Assembly: GCA_014647935.1 (NCBI GenBank)
Contig: BMQD01000010.1
Span: 214,823 to 278,822 of the forward strand
DNA length: 64,000 nucleotides
Direction: 5' to 3'
From: Planomonospora parontospora
GTDB taxonomy: Bacteria; Actinomycetota; Actinomycetes; Streptosporangiales; Streptosporangiaceae
Part shown: one piece after another, positions 50,269-58,323 of the stretch
How positions within the stretch are numbered: position 1 is the first letter of the stretch
Layout of the letters: every line of letters starts with the position of its first letter
Position numbers and translations under genes: made by a program
The notes under the pieces: generated by a model
Database searches by the model: none
Told to the model about the DNA's origin: nothing
Seen by the model: only the letters and a program-made list of their open reading frames with translations

Positions 50269-50639
50269 CATCCTCCCCTCGGGGAACGTGCGGGAGTGCG
50301 CGGGGCGTCGGGCGGCCCGATAGCCGAGCACGCCAAAATCGCCATTAACGCACGGTTTGTACCGGGTTAAGGGATTTAGTCCGGGATAAGCGAAACCATA
50401 CCTGCGTCCGAGGGACGGGCCAGAGCAAGTGCCATAACAATTGACGACACGTATGTTCGCTTTTCGTAACATATGTCTTGATTTAGTGACATAAAGCAGC
50501 GCGCCCGATGACCGCCGCAGGAACAGCCCAGGTGAACGACCCGGCTGGAAGGCACCGACGCCGGGCACTTCCGCGGAGACGACGAGGGGCGGCCTCCGGA
50601 GGTCCGGAGGCCGCCCCTCGGGCGATCACGTGCGGGCGG
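50269..50639. promoter_or_regulatory. 371-base region: dpp promoter and inverted repeats
   Basis: This gap between the saccharopine-dehydrogenase-like gene and dppB is distinctly AT-rich in 50380-50500. It contains an inverted repeat TATGTT (50452-50457) with AACATA (50468-50473), followed by ACATATGTC and TGACATAAAG, so ACATA-like half-sites recur. These could be regulator sites for the dpp operon. The last part (50583-50620) is the terminator of the upstream gene. No coding sequence was recognised. Confidence 0.45.
50583..50620 (-). terminator. Stem-loop terminator after the saccharopine-dehydrogenase-like gene
   Basis: A perfect 18-base inverted repeat (50583-50600 with 50603-50620) starts 19 bases beyond the stop. 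Outer pairs are CGAGGGGCGG with CCGCCCCTCG. Confidence 0.8.
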
Positions 50640-51899
50640 TCAGGCGGAGAGCAGCACCTCGCGGCTCTCCACGGGCTCGCGGATCGGCTCGACCTTCGCC
50701 TCGTCGCGCATCCCCCACGGCGAGCCGTAGGCGTTGAGCAGTTCCAGGAACGGCACGGCGTCGAACGCCTCCGGCCCGAGCACGCCCGTGCCCGACCACA
50801 CGCCGGTGGCCAGCAGCTCCAGCGCGACCACGGGGTGCACGGCCGTCTGCCAGACCACGGCCTGGCAGCCGTACTCGCTCATGGACCACTCGTTGTCGAC
50901 CACGTGGTACAGGTAGACCTCGCGCGGCTCGCCGTCCTTGCCGACGCCCTTCACCCAGGTGCCGGCGCAGGTCTTGCCGCGCATCCGGTCGCCGAGGGTG
51001 GCCGGGTCGGGCAGCCTGGCCGCGACCACGTCGCGCGGCGAGGCCTCGACCCCGCCGACCTTGATCTTGTCCGCGCTGTCCAGGCCGAGCTTGCGCAGGG
51101 TCTTCAGCACGCTGATGAACTCCTCGCCGAGGCCGTACTTGAACGTCACCCGCCGGGCGTCGATCCAGCGCGGCACGAGCAGGACCTCCTCGTGCTCGAC
51201 GTTCACGCACTCCACGGGGCCGATGCCCTCGGGGAAGTCGAACACCTCCGGCTCGCTGAACGGCTCGGTGGTGCGCCAGGCTCCGTCCTCCCAGACCACC
51301 GGTGGGTTGAGGCACTCCTCGATGGTCGTCCAGATGGAGAAGGTCGGCGCGAAGTCGTAGCCGTCCACCACCAGGTTGGACCCGTCGCGGACGCCGATCT
51401 CGTCGATGCTCGAGAACAGGTGGTCGGCGGCGTAGCGGGCGAAGACGTCGGCCAGGCCCGGCTCCACGCCCATGCCCACCAGCGCCAGGGAGCCCCTGGC
51501 CCGCCACTCGCCGTCGAGGGCGAACTGCTCGTCGCCCAGCTTCACGCCCGGCAGTTCGTACGGCCGGAGCGGATGGGGACGCGACAGCGACATCGCCATG
51601 TCCAGGTAGCGCGCCCCGGTGTTCAGCGCGGCCCGGAACAGCGGCATGGTGAAGCGCGGGTCCACCGCGTTGAAGAGCACGTCGCAGCGGTGCTCGGTGA
51701 GAGCGGCCTCGACCGCTCCCTGGTCGGAGGCGTCCAGCGCGACGGCGCTGAAACGCGGGTCTCCGATCTTGGCCACGACCTCGGCGGCCCGGCTCTGTTT
51801 AGAGTCCGCCACCACGATGTGTTCGAAGAAATCTCGGCGCGCGGCGATCGGGACGACGGCGGAGCCGACGCCGCCGGCCCCCACAAGAAGGATTCTCAT
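50640..51899 (-). CDS. Saccharopine dehydrogenase-like oxidoreductase
   Basis: 419 residues of the Lys9/saccharopine reductase type: MRILLVGAGGVGSAVVPIAARR is the NAD(P) loop, VALDASDQ follows the second strand, and CDVLFNAVDPRFTMPLFRAALNTGARYLDMA is the family-defining segment. ALVGMGVEPGLADVFARYAA and a C-terminal catalytic domain complete it. Relatives act in lysine or carboxynorspermidine metabolism (saccharopine reductase, carboxynorspermidine dehydrogenase); the second would fit the amine theme, but the sequence alone cannot decide. A 16-base palindrome lies 18 bases upstream of the start codon. Confidence 0.9.
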   Translation of the reverse strand: MRILLVGAGGVGSAVVPIAARRDFFEHIVVADSKQSRAAEVVAKIGDPRFSAVALDASDQGAVEAALTEHRCDVLFNAVDPRFTMPLFRAALNTGARYLDMAMSLSRPHPLRPYELPGVKLGDEQFALDGEWRARGSLALVGMGVEPGLADVFARYAADHLFSSIDEIGVRDGSNLVVDGYDFAPTFSIWTTIEECLNPPVVWEDGAWRTTEPFSEPEVFDFPEGIGPVECVNVEHEEVLLVPRWIDARRVTFKYGLGEEFISVLKTLRKLGLDSADKIKVGGVEASPRDVVAARLPDPATLGDRMRGKTCAGTWVKGVGKDGEPREVYLYHVVDNEWSMSEYGCQAVVWQTAVHPVVALELLATGVWSGTGVLGPEAFDAVPFLELLNAYGSPWGMRDEAKVEPIREPVESREVLLSA

Positions 51900-51917
51900 G
51901 GCGGGACTCTATCCACT

Positions 51918-51933
51918 GACTGGTCGACCAGTC
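51918..51933. promoter_or_regulatory. Perfect 16-base palindromic operator
   Basis: GACTGGTCGACCAGTC is a perfect palindrome upstream of the saccharopine-dehydrogenase-like gene and looks like a TetR-type operator. CTATC (51909-51913) and GATAG (51934-51938) flank it asymmetrically. No regulator gene is adjacent. Confidence 0.65.
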
Positions 51934-52041
51934 GATAGCGGGGGCGGAGTTTTCCCACCGAATCCACGGCTGAAAATGGTGATCACCGCGAAAACCGTCG
52001 CGATCCGACTGTCCGGCCCGGGCAGGGAATCCGGGAGCAGA

Positions 52042-52132
52042 TCCGGGCAGCAGGTCCGGGCGCTCCGGCGCAGGTGTCGTCAGAACGGCGAGTCCGGGCA
52101 GCGGGCCCGGGCGCTCCGGCGCGGGTGTCGTC
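52042..52132. repeat. 40-base imperfect direct repeat, period 51
   Basis: Copies at 52042-52081 and 52093-52132 differ at three positions. They start TCCGGGCAGC and end GTGTCGTC. The repeat lies in the 358-base gap (51900-52257) between the saccharopine-dehydrogenase-like gene and the lipoprotein gene; apart from this and the operator, nothing was recognised in that gap. Confidence 0.75.
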
Positions 52133-52257
52133 CGGGCGGGGAGCGGGGCGCCCCGGTGCCGGGGGAAGCACGCGGGAGCGCCCCTGAAGCAGGCGCGCCC
52201 GGCGGGGGAACCGGACCGCGCCCGCGGCTCGTCAATCGCCGGCCGGGAAGTCCCCGC

Positions 52258-53520
52258 CTACTTCACGAGGGCCTTCCAACGGCCCGCCCAATCGGCGTAG
52301 TCAGTGCATTCCCCGCCCACGCCGCCGCAATCGCGCGATGGGCGAACGGCAAAGAAAACCCCCTCCGGCCGCTTCCCGTCCCGGGCGTCGTGGACGTCGC
52401 AGACGTGGCGGGCGCGGCCCGTGCAGGCCTCGGGGTTGGCCGGCGCCAGCCCGGTCCAGGCGGCGGCCCACCGCTGCGCCTCGGCGGAGCCCATCCAGTC
52501 GAGCCATTTGTAGGCGCAGTTCGGGCTCGCGGCGGCGGCGGAGATCATCCAGGAGTCGGCCCAGCCGGTCGCCGGCGCCTTGCCGAACGTCTCCAGCGGC
52601 CTGCCCGCGCGCTCGAAGAGGTCGGCGTGGTACGGCCAGGCCTGGGCCAGGCGCACGGAGCCGCCCGCGACCGCCCGGACCACCTCGACCGGGTCCTTCC
52701 AGTAGACCCGGTCCGGCCCGTCCCGCTCGGCGAGCAGCCCGACCGCCGCGTCGAGCTGGGCGGGGGTGAGCTGGAACGGGTCGGAGACGTCCAGGTCCCG
52801 CCCGGCCCCGGCGAGCGCCAGCGCGGCGTCGGCGATGCTCAGCGGGTCGTCCCTGATCGCCACGGGACTGGTCGTGTAGAGGTCTCCGGGACCGTCGTAG
52901 CCGCCGTCACGGGCACCGTCGCGGGACCCGCCGTGGACGACCCGGTTGACCCCCCACAGATAGGGGACACCGTAGACCTCGTCCTTCCGGCGCAGCCCGG
53001 GCAGCTCGCGCAGCCACCCGGGGATGTCGTCGTACGCCTCGATCAGCGAGGTGTCCACCGGCGCGACGCTTCCGCCGGCCATGAGCGCCCCGGCCAGCTC
53101 CGGCGGAGGCGAGACGACGTCGTAGGAGCCGTCCTCGAACCTGGCGGCCATCTCCTCGCCCGTCCGCACCCGGTCCAGCGCCACGACCCGGCATCCGGTC
53201 CGCTTCTCGTACGGGGTGACCCAGTCGACCTTCGTGCTCGTCCCGCCGTACTCGACGCGGCCCTGCAGCGCCAGCACGCGCAGGGTGCCCTCCGACTCGC
53301 CGATCGACGCCGAGGGCGAGGGCGAAGGGCTCGCGGCGGGCGAGCCGGTGGGCTTCGCGGTGGCCGTCACGCCGGGCGTCGCCGGGGCCGCGGGCGTCAC
53401 CGCCGGACCGGCCGCGAGCCGGACGGCCGGTGACCCCGTGCCGGCGCAGGCCGCGAGCATCAGGAGACCCGTGCCCGCCATCCCCGCCAGCCTCGTACGG
53501 CGGAGCCGGTCCCTACCCAC
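52258..53520 (-). CDS. PotD-like extracellular solute-binding lipoprotein
   Basis: 420 residues from the GTG at 53520 with GAGGGGG upstream. The signal sequence ends in the lipobox LMLAAC; a Pro/Ser/Thr-rich linker follows. The body resembles spermidine/putrescine-binding proteins: GTLRVLALQGRVEYGG, DWVTPYEKRTGCRVVALDR, YDVVSPP, LRRKDEVYGVPYLWGVNRVV, and SWMISAAAASPNCAYKWLDWMGSAEAQ. No permease or ATPase gene adjoins, so it may serve a transporter encoded elsewhere. Five extra cysteines in the C-terminal region (ACTGRARHVCDVHD, DCGGVGGEC) are unusual for PotD and could form disulfides. Confidence 0.87.
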   Translation of the reverse strand: MGRDRLRRTRLAGMAGTGLLMLAACAGTGSPAVRLAAGPAVTPAAPATPGVTATAKPTGSPAASPSPSPSASIGESEGTLRVLALQGRVEYGGTSTKVDWVTPYEKRTGCRVVALDRVRTGEEMAARFEDGSYDVVSPPPELAGALMAGGSVAPVDTSLIEAYDDIPGWLRELPGLRRKDEVYGVPYLWGVNRVVHGGSRDGARDGGYDGPGDLYTTSPVAIRDDPLSIADAALALAGAGRDLDVSDPFQLTPAQLDAAVGLLAERDGPDRVYWKDPVEVVRAVAGGSVRLAQAWPYHADLFERAGRPLETFGKAPATGWADSWMISAAAASPNCAYKWLDWMGSAEAQRWAAAWTGLAPANPEACTGRARHVCDVHDARDGKRPEGVFFAVRPSRDCGGVGGECTDYADWAGRWKALVK

Positions 53521-53720
53521 GATGCCCCCTCGAACGCCGTTGCCGACCTGCTCGGAGCCTACCGGCCGCGGAGCCCCTCGCGGGGCCCGGCGGCCGTACG
53601 GTCCGGCACCCGTCCCGCGCACCGAGGCGAGGAGCGGGGAACCGGGCACGGAAACGGGATGGCGGCCGGGCACGGAGACGGACACGGAGACGGACACGGA
53701 GACGGGAGGGCCGCCGGGAA

Positions 53721-55226
53721 CTACGCGCTGGTCGGGAAGCCGAGGTTGACCCCGCCGTGGCTCGGGTCGAGCCAGCGCGAGGTGACGACCTTGCCCCGGG
53801 TGTAGAAGTGCACGCCCTCGGTGCCGTGGACGTGCGTGTCCCCGAAGAGCGAGGCCTTCCAGCCGCCGAAGCTGTAGAACGCCGTCGGCACCGGGATCGG
53901 CACGTTGATGCCGACCATGCCGGCCTCCACCTCGTTCTGGAAGCGCCGGGCGGCGCCGCCGTCGTTGGTGAAGATCGCGGTGCCGTTGCCGTACTCGCCG
54001 CCGTTGATCAGCGCCAGGCCCTCCTCGTAGGAGGAGACCCGCACCACCGCCAGCACCGGGCCGAAGATCTCCTCGGTGTGCACCCGGGATCCGGGCGGGA
54101 CGCGGTCGAGCACGGTGGGCCCGAGCCAGAAGCCGGGGGTCTCCGCCGCGGCGCCGCCGCCCAGGACCGGCGTCAGCCTGCCGTCCACCACCAGCTCCGC
54201 GCCCTCGGCGACGCCCACCTCCAGGTAGGAGGCCACCTTGTCGCGGTGGGCTGCGGTGACCAGCGGACCCATCTCGGAGCGGGGGTCGTCGCCGGGACCG
54301 ACGGTCAGCTTCCCCACCCGGGAGACGATCTTCTCCACGAGCTCGTCGCCGACCGGATCCACCGCCAGCACGACGGAGATCGCCATGCAGCGCTCGCCGG
54401 CCGAGCCGAAGCCCGCCGAGACCGCGGAGTCGGCGACGAGGTCGAGGTCGGCGTCGGGCAGGACCAGCATGTGGTTCTTGGCCCCGCCGAGCGCCTGGAC
54501 CCGCTTGCCGGCGGCGGTCCCGGTCTCGTAGACGTGGCGGGCGACCGGGGTCGAGCCGACGAACGAGACGGCCTTGACGTCCGGGTGCTCCAGCAGCCGG
54601 TCCACCGCCTCCTTGTCCCCCTGGACCACGTTGAAGACCCCGTCCGGCAGTCCCGCCTCCGTCCAGAGCCGGGCCAGCAGCAGCGAGGCCGACGGGTCGC
54701 GTTCCGACGGCTTGAGCACGAAGGTGTTGCCGCAGGCGATCGCGACGGGGAACATCCACATCGGGACCATGGCCGGGAAGTTGAACGGGGTGATCCCGGC
54801 GACCACGCCCAGCGGCTGGCGGATCGAGTAGGAGTCGACCCGTGTGGAGACGCCCTCGGAGAAGCCGCCCTTGAGCAGGTGCGGGACGCCGCAGGCGAAC
54901 TCCACGACCTCCAGCCCCCGGGCGACCTCGCCCAGCGCGTCGGAGTGGACCTTGCCGTGCTCGGCGCTGATCAGCGCGGCGAGCTCGTCGCGGTGGGCGT
55001 GCACCAGCTCGCGGAAGCGGAACAGCACCTGCGACCGCTTCACCAGCGAGGTGTCCCGCCAGCCGGGGTGGGCCGCGGCGGCCGCCGCCACGGCCGCGTC
55101 GACCTCGGCGGCCGAGGCGAGCCGTACCCGCCCGGCGACCTCGCCCCTGGCCGGGTCGAAGATGTCCGCCGTGCGGCCGGCGCCCGCGACGGCGGTTCCG
55201 TTGATCCAGTGAGTGACGTTCTTCAC
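53721..55226 (-). CDS. mmsA: CoA-acylating methylmalonate-semialdehyde dehydrogenase
   Basis: 501 residues from the GTG at 55226, the usual MmsA length; an upstream in-frame extension is Arg-rich repeat sequence and rejected. The enzyme oxidises malonate or methylmalonate semialdehyde to acetyl- or propionyl-CoA (valine, beta-alanine and inositol catabolism). The nucleophile lies in GFGSAGERCMAISV; THWINGTAVAG, ITPFNFPAMVPMWMFP, FVGSTPVARHVYETG and the C-terminal SFGGWKASLFGDTHVHGTEGVHFYT are characteristic of MmsA. With the class III aminotransferase upstream on the same strand it would complete beta-alanine (or related omega-amino acid) breakdown. Confidence 0.95.
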   Translation of the reverse strand: MKNVTHWINGTAVAGAGRTADIFDPARGEVAGRVRLASAAEVDAAVAAAAAAHPGWRDTSLVKRSQVLFRFRELVHAHRDELAALISAEHGKVHSDALGEVARGLEVVEFACGVPHLLKGGFSEGVSTRVDSYSIRQPLGVVAGITPFNFPAMVPMWMFPVAIACGNTFVLKPSERDPSASLLLARLWTEAGLPDGVFNVVQGDKEAVDRLLEHPDVKAVSFVGSTPVARHVYETGTAAGKRVQALGGAKNHMLVLPDADLDLVADSAVSAGFGSAGERCMAISVVLAVDPVGDELVEKIVSRVGKLTVGPGDDPRSEMGPLVTAAHRDKVASYLEVGVAEGAELVVDGRLTPVLGGGAAAETPGFWLGPTVLDRVPPGSRVHTEEIFGPVLAVVRVSSYEEGLALINGGEYGNGTAIFTNDGGAARRFQNEVEAGMVGINVPIPVPTAFYSFGGWKASLFGDTHVHGTEGVHFYTRGKVVTSRWLDPSHGGVNLGFPTSA

Positions 55227-55325
55227 GATCCCGTGCTCCCTGCGCGCCCTGCGGCGCGCCTCCTCCCGCGCCCTGCGGCGCGATGCCTCCCGCACGCCTG
55301 TCCGGTACGGCGCTCCCGCGTACCG

Positions 55326-55368
55326 GCGTGCGGCGTCCTGCCTGCGTGCGGCGTCCTGCCTGCGTGCC
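55326..55368. repeat. 18-base tandem repeat between aminotransferase and mmsA
   Basis: GCGTGCGGCGTCCTGCCT occurs twice in a row with a third partial copy (55326-55368). The 141-base gap also has two copies of a CCCTGCGGCGCG element near 55247-55283, so most of the spacer is repetitive. Confidence 0.75.
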
Positions 55369-56669
55369 TATGGCGCGGCGACCTCCGCGGCGACGGTCTC
55401 GAGCGCGGCGACGACGATCCCGAGGCCCTCGGCGGCCTCCTCCGCCGTCAGGGTGAGCGGCGGGGCCATGCGCAGCACGTTGCCGTACAGGCCGCCCTTG
55501 CCCACGAGCAGACCCGCCTTCCGGCTCTCCTCCATGAACCGGGCCGCGAGCGCCGGGGCGGGCGCGCCGGTGGCCGGGTCGACCAGCTCGACGGCGAACA
55601 TCAGGCCCTTGCCGCGCACGTCCCCGACGATCGGCAGGCGGGGCGCGGCCTCGCGCAGGCCGTCGATGATCAGCGTGCCGGTCCGGGTCGCGTTCGCCTG
55701 CAGGTCGTGGTCGAGCACGTAGTCGAGGGTCGCGTTGGCCGCGGCCATGGAGACCGGGTTGCCGCCGAAGGTGGCCAGGCCGGTCGCGTGCAGGGCGTCC
55801 ATCAGCTCGCCGCGGGCGACGACGCCGCCGACCGCGAAGCCGTTGCCGAGGCCCTTGGCGAAGGTCATCATGTCCGGCGTGACCCCGTGGTCCTGGATGC
55901 CGAAGAACGCCGAGCCGGTACGGCCCCAGCCGGTCTGCACCTCGTCGGAGATGAACAGGATCCCCTCGGCGTCCAGGACCTCCTTGTAGGCCGCGAACAA
56001 CCCGTCGGGCGCCATGGTGAACCCGCCCACGCCCTGGATCGGCTCGGCGATCAGCGCGGCGACGTCACCGCCGGCGGCGGTGGCGAGCACGTGGCGCAGG
56101 TCCTCGACGCAGGCGGCGATGTAGTCGGCGTCCGACATGCCGCGGAACTGGGCGAGGTGCCGGTCCGCGCCGTGCAGGAAGTGCACGTTCAGCGGCGAGA
56201 GCGAGTTGTTCTTCCACGCGCGGTTGCCCGTCACGCCGACCGCGCCGAAGCTGCGGCCGTGGTAGCTCTGCCGCATGGCGAGCACCTGGTCGGACCTGCG
56301 CGCGTAGGTGGCCAGCAGCAGCGCCGTCTCGTTCGCCTCGGTGCCGGAGTTGGTGAAGAAGACCTTCGCGTCCTCGATGCCGGAGAGCCGGGCGATCTTC
56401 TCCGCCAGCTCGACCTGCCCGCGGAGCAGGTAGACGGTGGAGGTGTGCACCACGCCGGTGGCGAGCTGCCGCTCGACGGCCTCGCGCACCTCGGGCACGT
56501 CGTAGCCGATCATGTTGGTCAGGATGCCCGCGAAGAAGTCCAGGTAGGTCTTCCCCGACGCGTCGACGACCCGGTTGCCCTTGCCGCCGACGATCTCGAT
56601 GGGCTCGTTGTAGTAGAGGGCCAGCCAGTTGGGCATGACCGCCCGGTGACGCGCGAGAAGGTCCGACAT
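55368..56669 (-). CDS. Class III aminotransferase (beta-alanine/AGXT2-like)
   Basis: 433 residues from the ATG at 56669. PLP-enzyme with lysine in TFAKGLGNGFAVGG and the class III signatures VFFTNSGTEANETALLLA, SYHGRSFGAVG, EPIQGVGGF and FISDEVQTGWGRTG. It resembles alanine-glyoxylate aminotransferase 2 and 5-aminolevulinate-like omega-amino acid transaminases rather than GabT. Adjacent mmsA takes malonate semialdehyde, so beta-alanine is a natural amino donor. The stop overlaps the end of the tandem repeat. Regulation may come from the PucR gene at 59128, although two genes separate them. Confidence 0.92.
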   Translation of the reverse strand: MSDLLARHRAVMPNWLALYYNEPIEIVGGKGNRVVDASGKTYLDFFAGILTNMIGYDVPEVREAVERQLATGVVHTSTVYLLRGQVELAEKIARLSGIEDAKVFFTNSGTEANETALLLATYARRSDQVLAMRQSYHGRSFGAVGVTGNRAWKNNSLSPLNVHFLHGADRHLAQFRGMSDADYIAACVEDLRHVLATAAGGDVAALIAEPIQGVGGFTMAPDGLFAAYKEVLDAEGILFISDEVQTGWGRTGSAFFGIQDHGVTPDMMTFAKGLGNGFAVGGVVARGELMDALHATGLATFGGNPVSMAAANATLDYVLDHDLQANATRTGTLIIDGLREAAPRLPIVGDVRGKGLMFAVELVDPATGAPAPALAARFMEESRKAGLLVGKGGLYGNVLRMAPPLTLTAEEAAEGLGIVVAALETVAAEVAAP

Positions 56670-56738
56670 GCATCGAGTATCCCTGCCCGCGCTCACCGCT
56701 CCTACCGGCAGACTGTCGGGGAAACCGGCAGTCACCCG

Positions 56739-58268
56739 TCAGGGTGTAAACCCCGCGCCCACCCCCTGCGCCTCCCCTTCCGCCTCGGCCCGGGCCCCCG
56801 CCCTCGGCGCGGGACGGACCACCGCCAGGGCCAGGGCCGCGGCCGCGGCGCAGAAGCCGATGCCGACCCAGGAGCCGAAGGACATGGCCGAGACGAACGC
56901 CTCCCGCGCGGTCCCCATCAGGGCCGGGTCCCCCAGCAGGGCGGCGCCCGCGATGGACTCGCGCGCGGCGGCCGGCGCCCCGGCGGGCATCGACGAGGTG
57001 TAGACCCCGGCGAGCACGCTGCCGAGCACGGCGACGCTCAGCGCCATGCCGACCTGCTGGACGGTGTCGTTCAGCGCCGAGCCGACCCCCGCGTGGGCGG
57101 GCGGCACCGCACCCATCAGCGTCGCATAGGCCGCCGGTCCCGCTAGGCCGCCGCCGACCCCCATGACCATGAGGCCGGTGATCAGCGTGCCGTACCCGCT
57201 GTCGGCGGACAGGAAGGCGAGCACACCGAAGCCGAGGCCCATGACGCCCAGCCCGGCCGCGATGAGCGCCCGGTTGCTGACCTTCTGCCCCAGTCCGGCG
57301 CCGACCGCGTTGAACAGCGCCGCGGCCACCGCGTACGGCAGCAGGGCGAGTCCCGCCTTCATCGGGTCGTAGCCCAGCACGAACTGCAGGTACTGGGTGA
57401 GCATCAGCAGCAGCGCGCCGGTGCCGAACGACATCAGCACGATCGAGAACGACGCCCCGCTGAAGTTGCGGTCGCGGAAGAGCTCCAGCGGCAGCATGGG
57501 ATGGTCGGAGCGGCGCTCCCAGAGCACGAAGGCGCCGAGCGCGAGCACGGCCAGTGCCGCGACGGCCGGCACCGGGCCTCCGGTCAGCCCCTCGGAGGGC
57601 AGGGAGATGACCACGAAGACCAGCGCGCTCATGCCCGTGGTGGACAGGACCACCCCGGCCGGGTCCAGCCGCCGCGCCGGGCCGCGCGACTCAGGCATCA
57701 GCACGACCGCCGCCGCGGCGGCCACCACCGCGACGGGCACGTTCAGCAGGAAGATCGACCCCCACCAGTAGTGCTCCAGCAGGAAACCGCCCAGCGTGGG
57801 ACCGGCGATCACCCCGACCATCGCCACCGCGCTCCACGCCGCGATGGCCTTGCGGCGCTCGCTCTCGTCGAAGACGGTGATCAGGATCGACAGCGTGCTC
57901 GGCATCAGGATGGAGCCGCCGACGCCCATCAGCGCGCGGGCCGCGATGAGCTGCCAGGGCTCAGTGACCACCACGGCGACCAGTGAAGCTCCGCCGAACA
58001 GGATCAGGCCGATGATCAGGAAGCGCCTGCGGCCGTACCGGTCGGAGAGGCTGCCCGCGGTGAGCAGCAGACCGGCGAAGACCAGGATGTAGGCGTCCAG
58101 GATCCACTGGATGTCCGCCGGTCCCGCGCCGAGATCGGTCATCAGGGACGGGATCGCCAGGTTCAGGACGGTGTTGTCCACCACCAGGACCAGCAGGCTC
58201 AGGCACAGGACCCCGAGGATCCACCAGCGCCGCGGATCCCGCTCTTCTCGTACAGTGTTCGATTCCAC
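56739..58268 (-). CDS. MFS transporter, DHA2 (EmrB/QacA-like) family
   Basis: 509 residues, about fourteen membrane spans, drug:H+ antiporter. Motif A is SLSDRYGRRRFLIIGL, motif C AMVGVIAGPTLGGFLLEHYWW, and VVDNTVLNLAIPSLMTDLGA marks helix 1 with the acidic residue of DHA2 members. The GTG at 58268 lies six bases after a TACAGT -10 element, fitting a leaderless message; other GTG/ATG codons upstream would place the start inside the operator. It is divergent from a TetR regulator whose likely half-sites overlap the start region, so repression by that protein is expected. Confidence 0.93.
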   Translation of the reverse strand: MESNTVREERDPRRWWILGVLCLSLLVLVVDNTVLNLAIPSLMTDLGAGPADIQWILDAYILVFAGLLLTAGSLSDRYGRRRFLIIGLILFGGASLVAVVVTEPWQLIAARALMGVGGSILMPSTLSILITVFDESERRKAIAAWSAVAMVGVIAGPTLGGFLLEHYWWGSIFLLNVPVAVVAAAAAVVLMPESRGPARRLDPAGVVLSTTGMSALVFVVISLPSEGLTGGPVPAVAALAVLALGAFVLWERRSDHPMLPLELFRDRNFSGASFSIVLMSFGTGALLLMLTQYLQFVLGYDPMKAGLALLPYAVAAALFNAVGAGLGQKVSNRALIAAGLGVMGLGFGVLAFLSADSGYGTLITGLMVMGVGGGLAGPAAYATLMGAVPPAHAGVGSALNDTVQQVGMALSVAVLGSVLAGVYTSSMPAGAPAAARESIAGAALLGDPALMGTAREAFVSAMSFGSWVGIGFCAAAAALALAVVRPAPRAGARAEAEGEAQGVGAGFTP

Positions 58269-58307
58269 TCGCACACTGTACGACAAAAATCGCACGGTGT
58301 GCGAGTG
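58249..58307. promoter_or_regulatory. Multi-half-site TetR operator between MFS and TetR genes
   Basis: Three related half-sites occur: CGTACAGTGT (58249-58258), ACACTGTACG (58273-58282, exact inverse of the first) and CGCACGGTGT (58291-58300). In addition CACTCGCACAC (58266-58276) pairs with GTGTGCGAGTG (58297-58307). The sites overlap the -10 and start region of the MFS gene and end just before the TetR promoter. Confidence 0.7.
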
Positions 58308-58311
58308 CATT

Positions 58312-58317
58312 TATGCT
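58312..58317 (+). promoter_or_regulatory. -10 element of a probable leaderless promoter for the TetR gene
   Basis: TATGCT ends six bases before the GTG at 58324, which has no ribosome site at proper spacing. The distance fits initiation at the start codon. Confidence 0.45.
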
Positions 58318-58323
58318 GGAAGG

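Noticed and set aside
55227-55295. N-terminal extension of MmsA
   Set aside because: The extra residues are an Arg/Ala repeat encoded by the repetitive spacer; the GTG at 55226 gives the normal family start.
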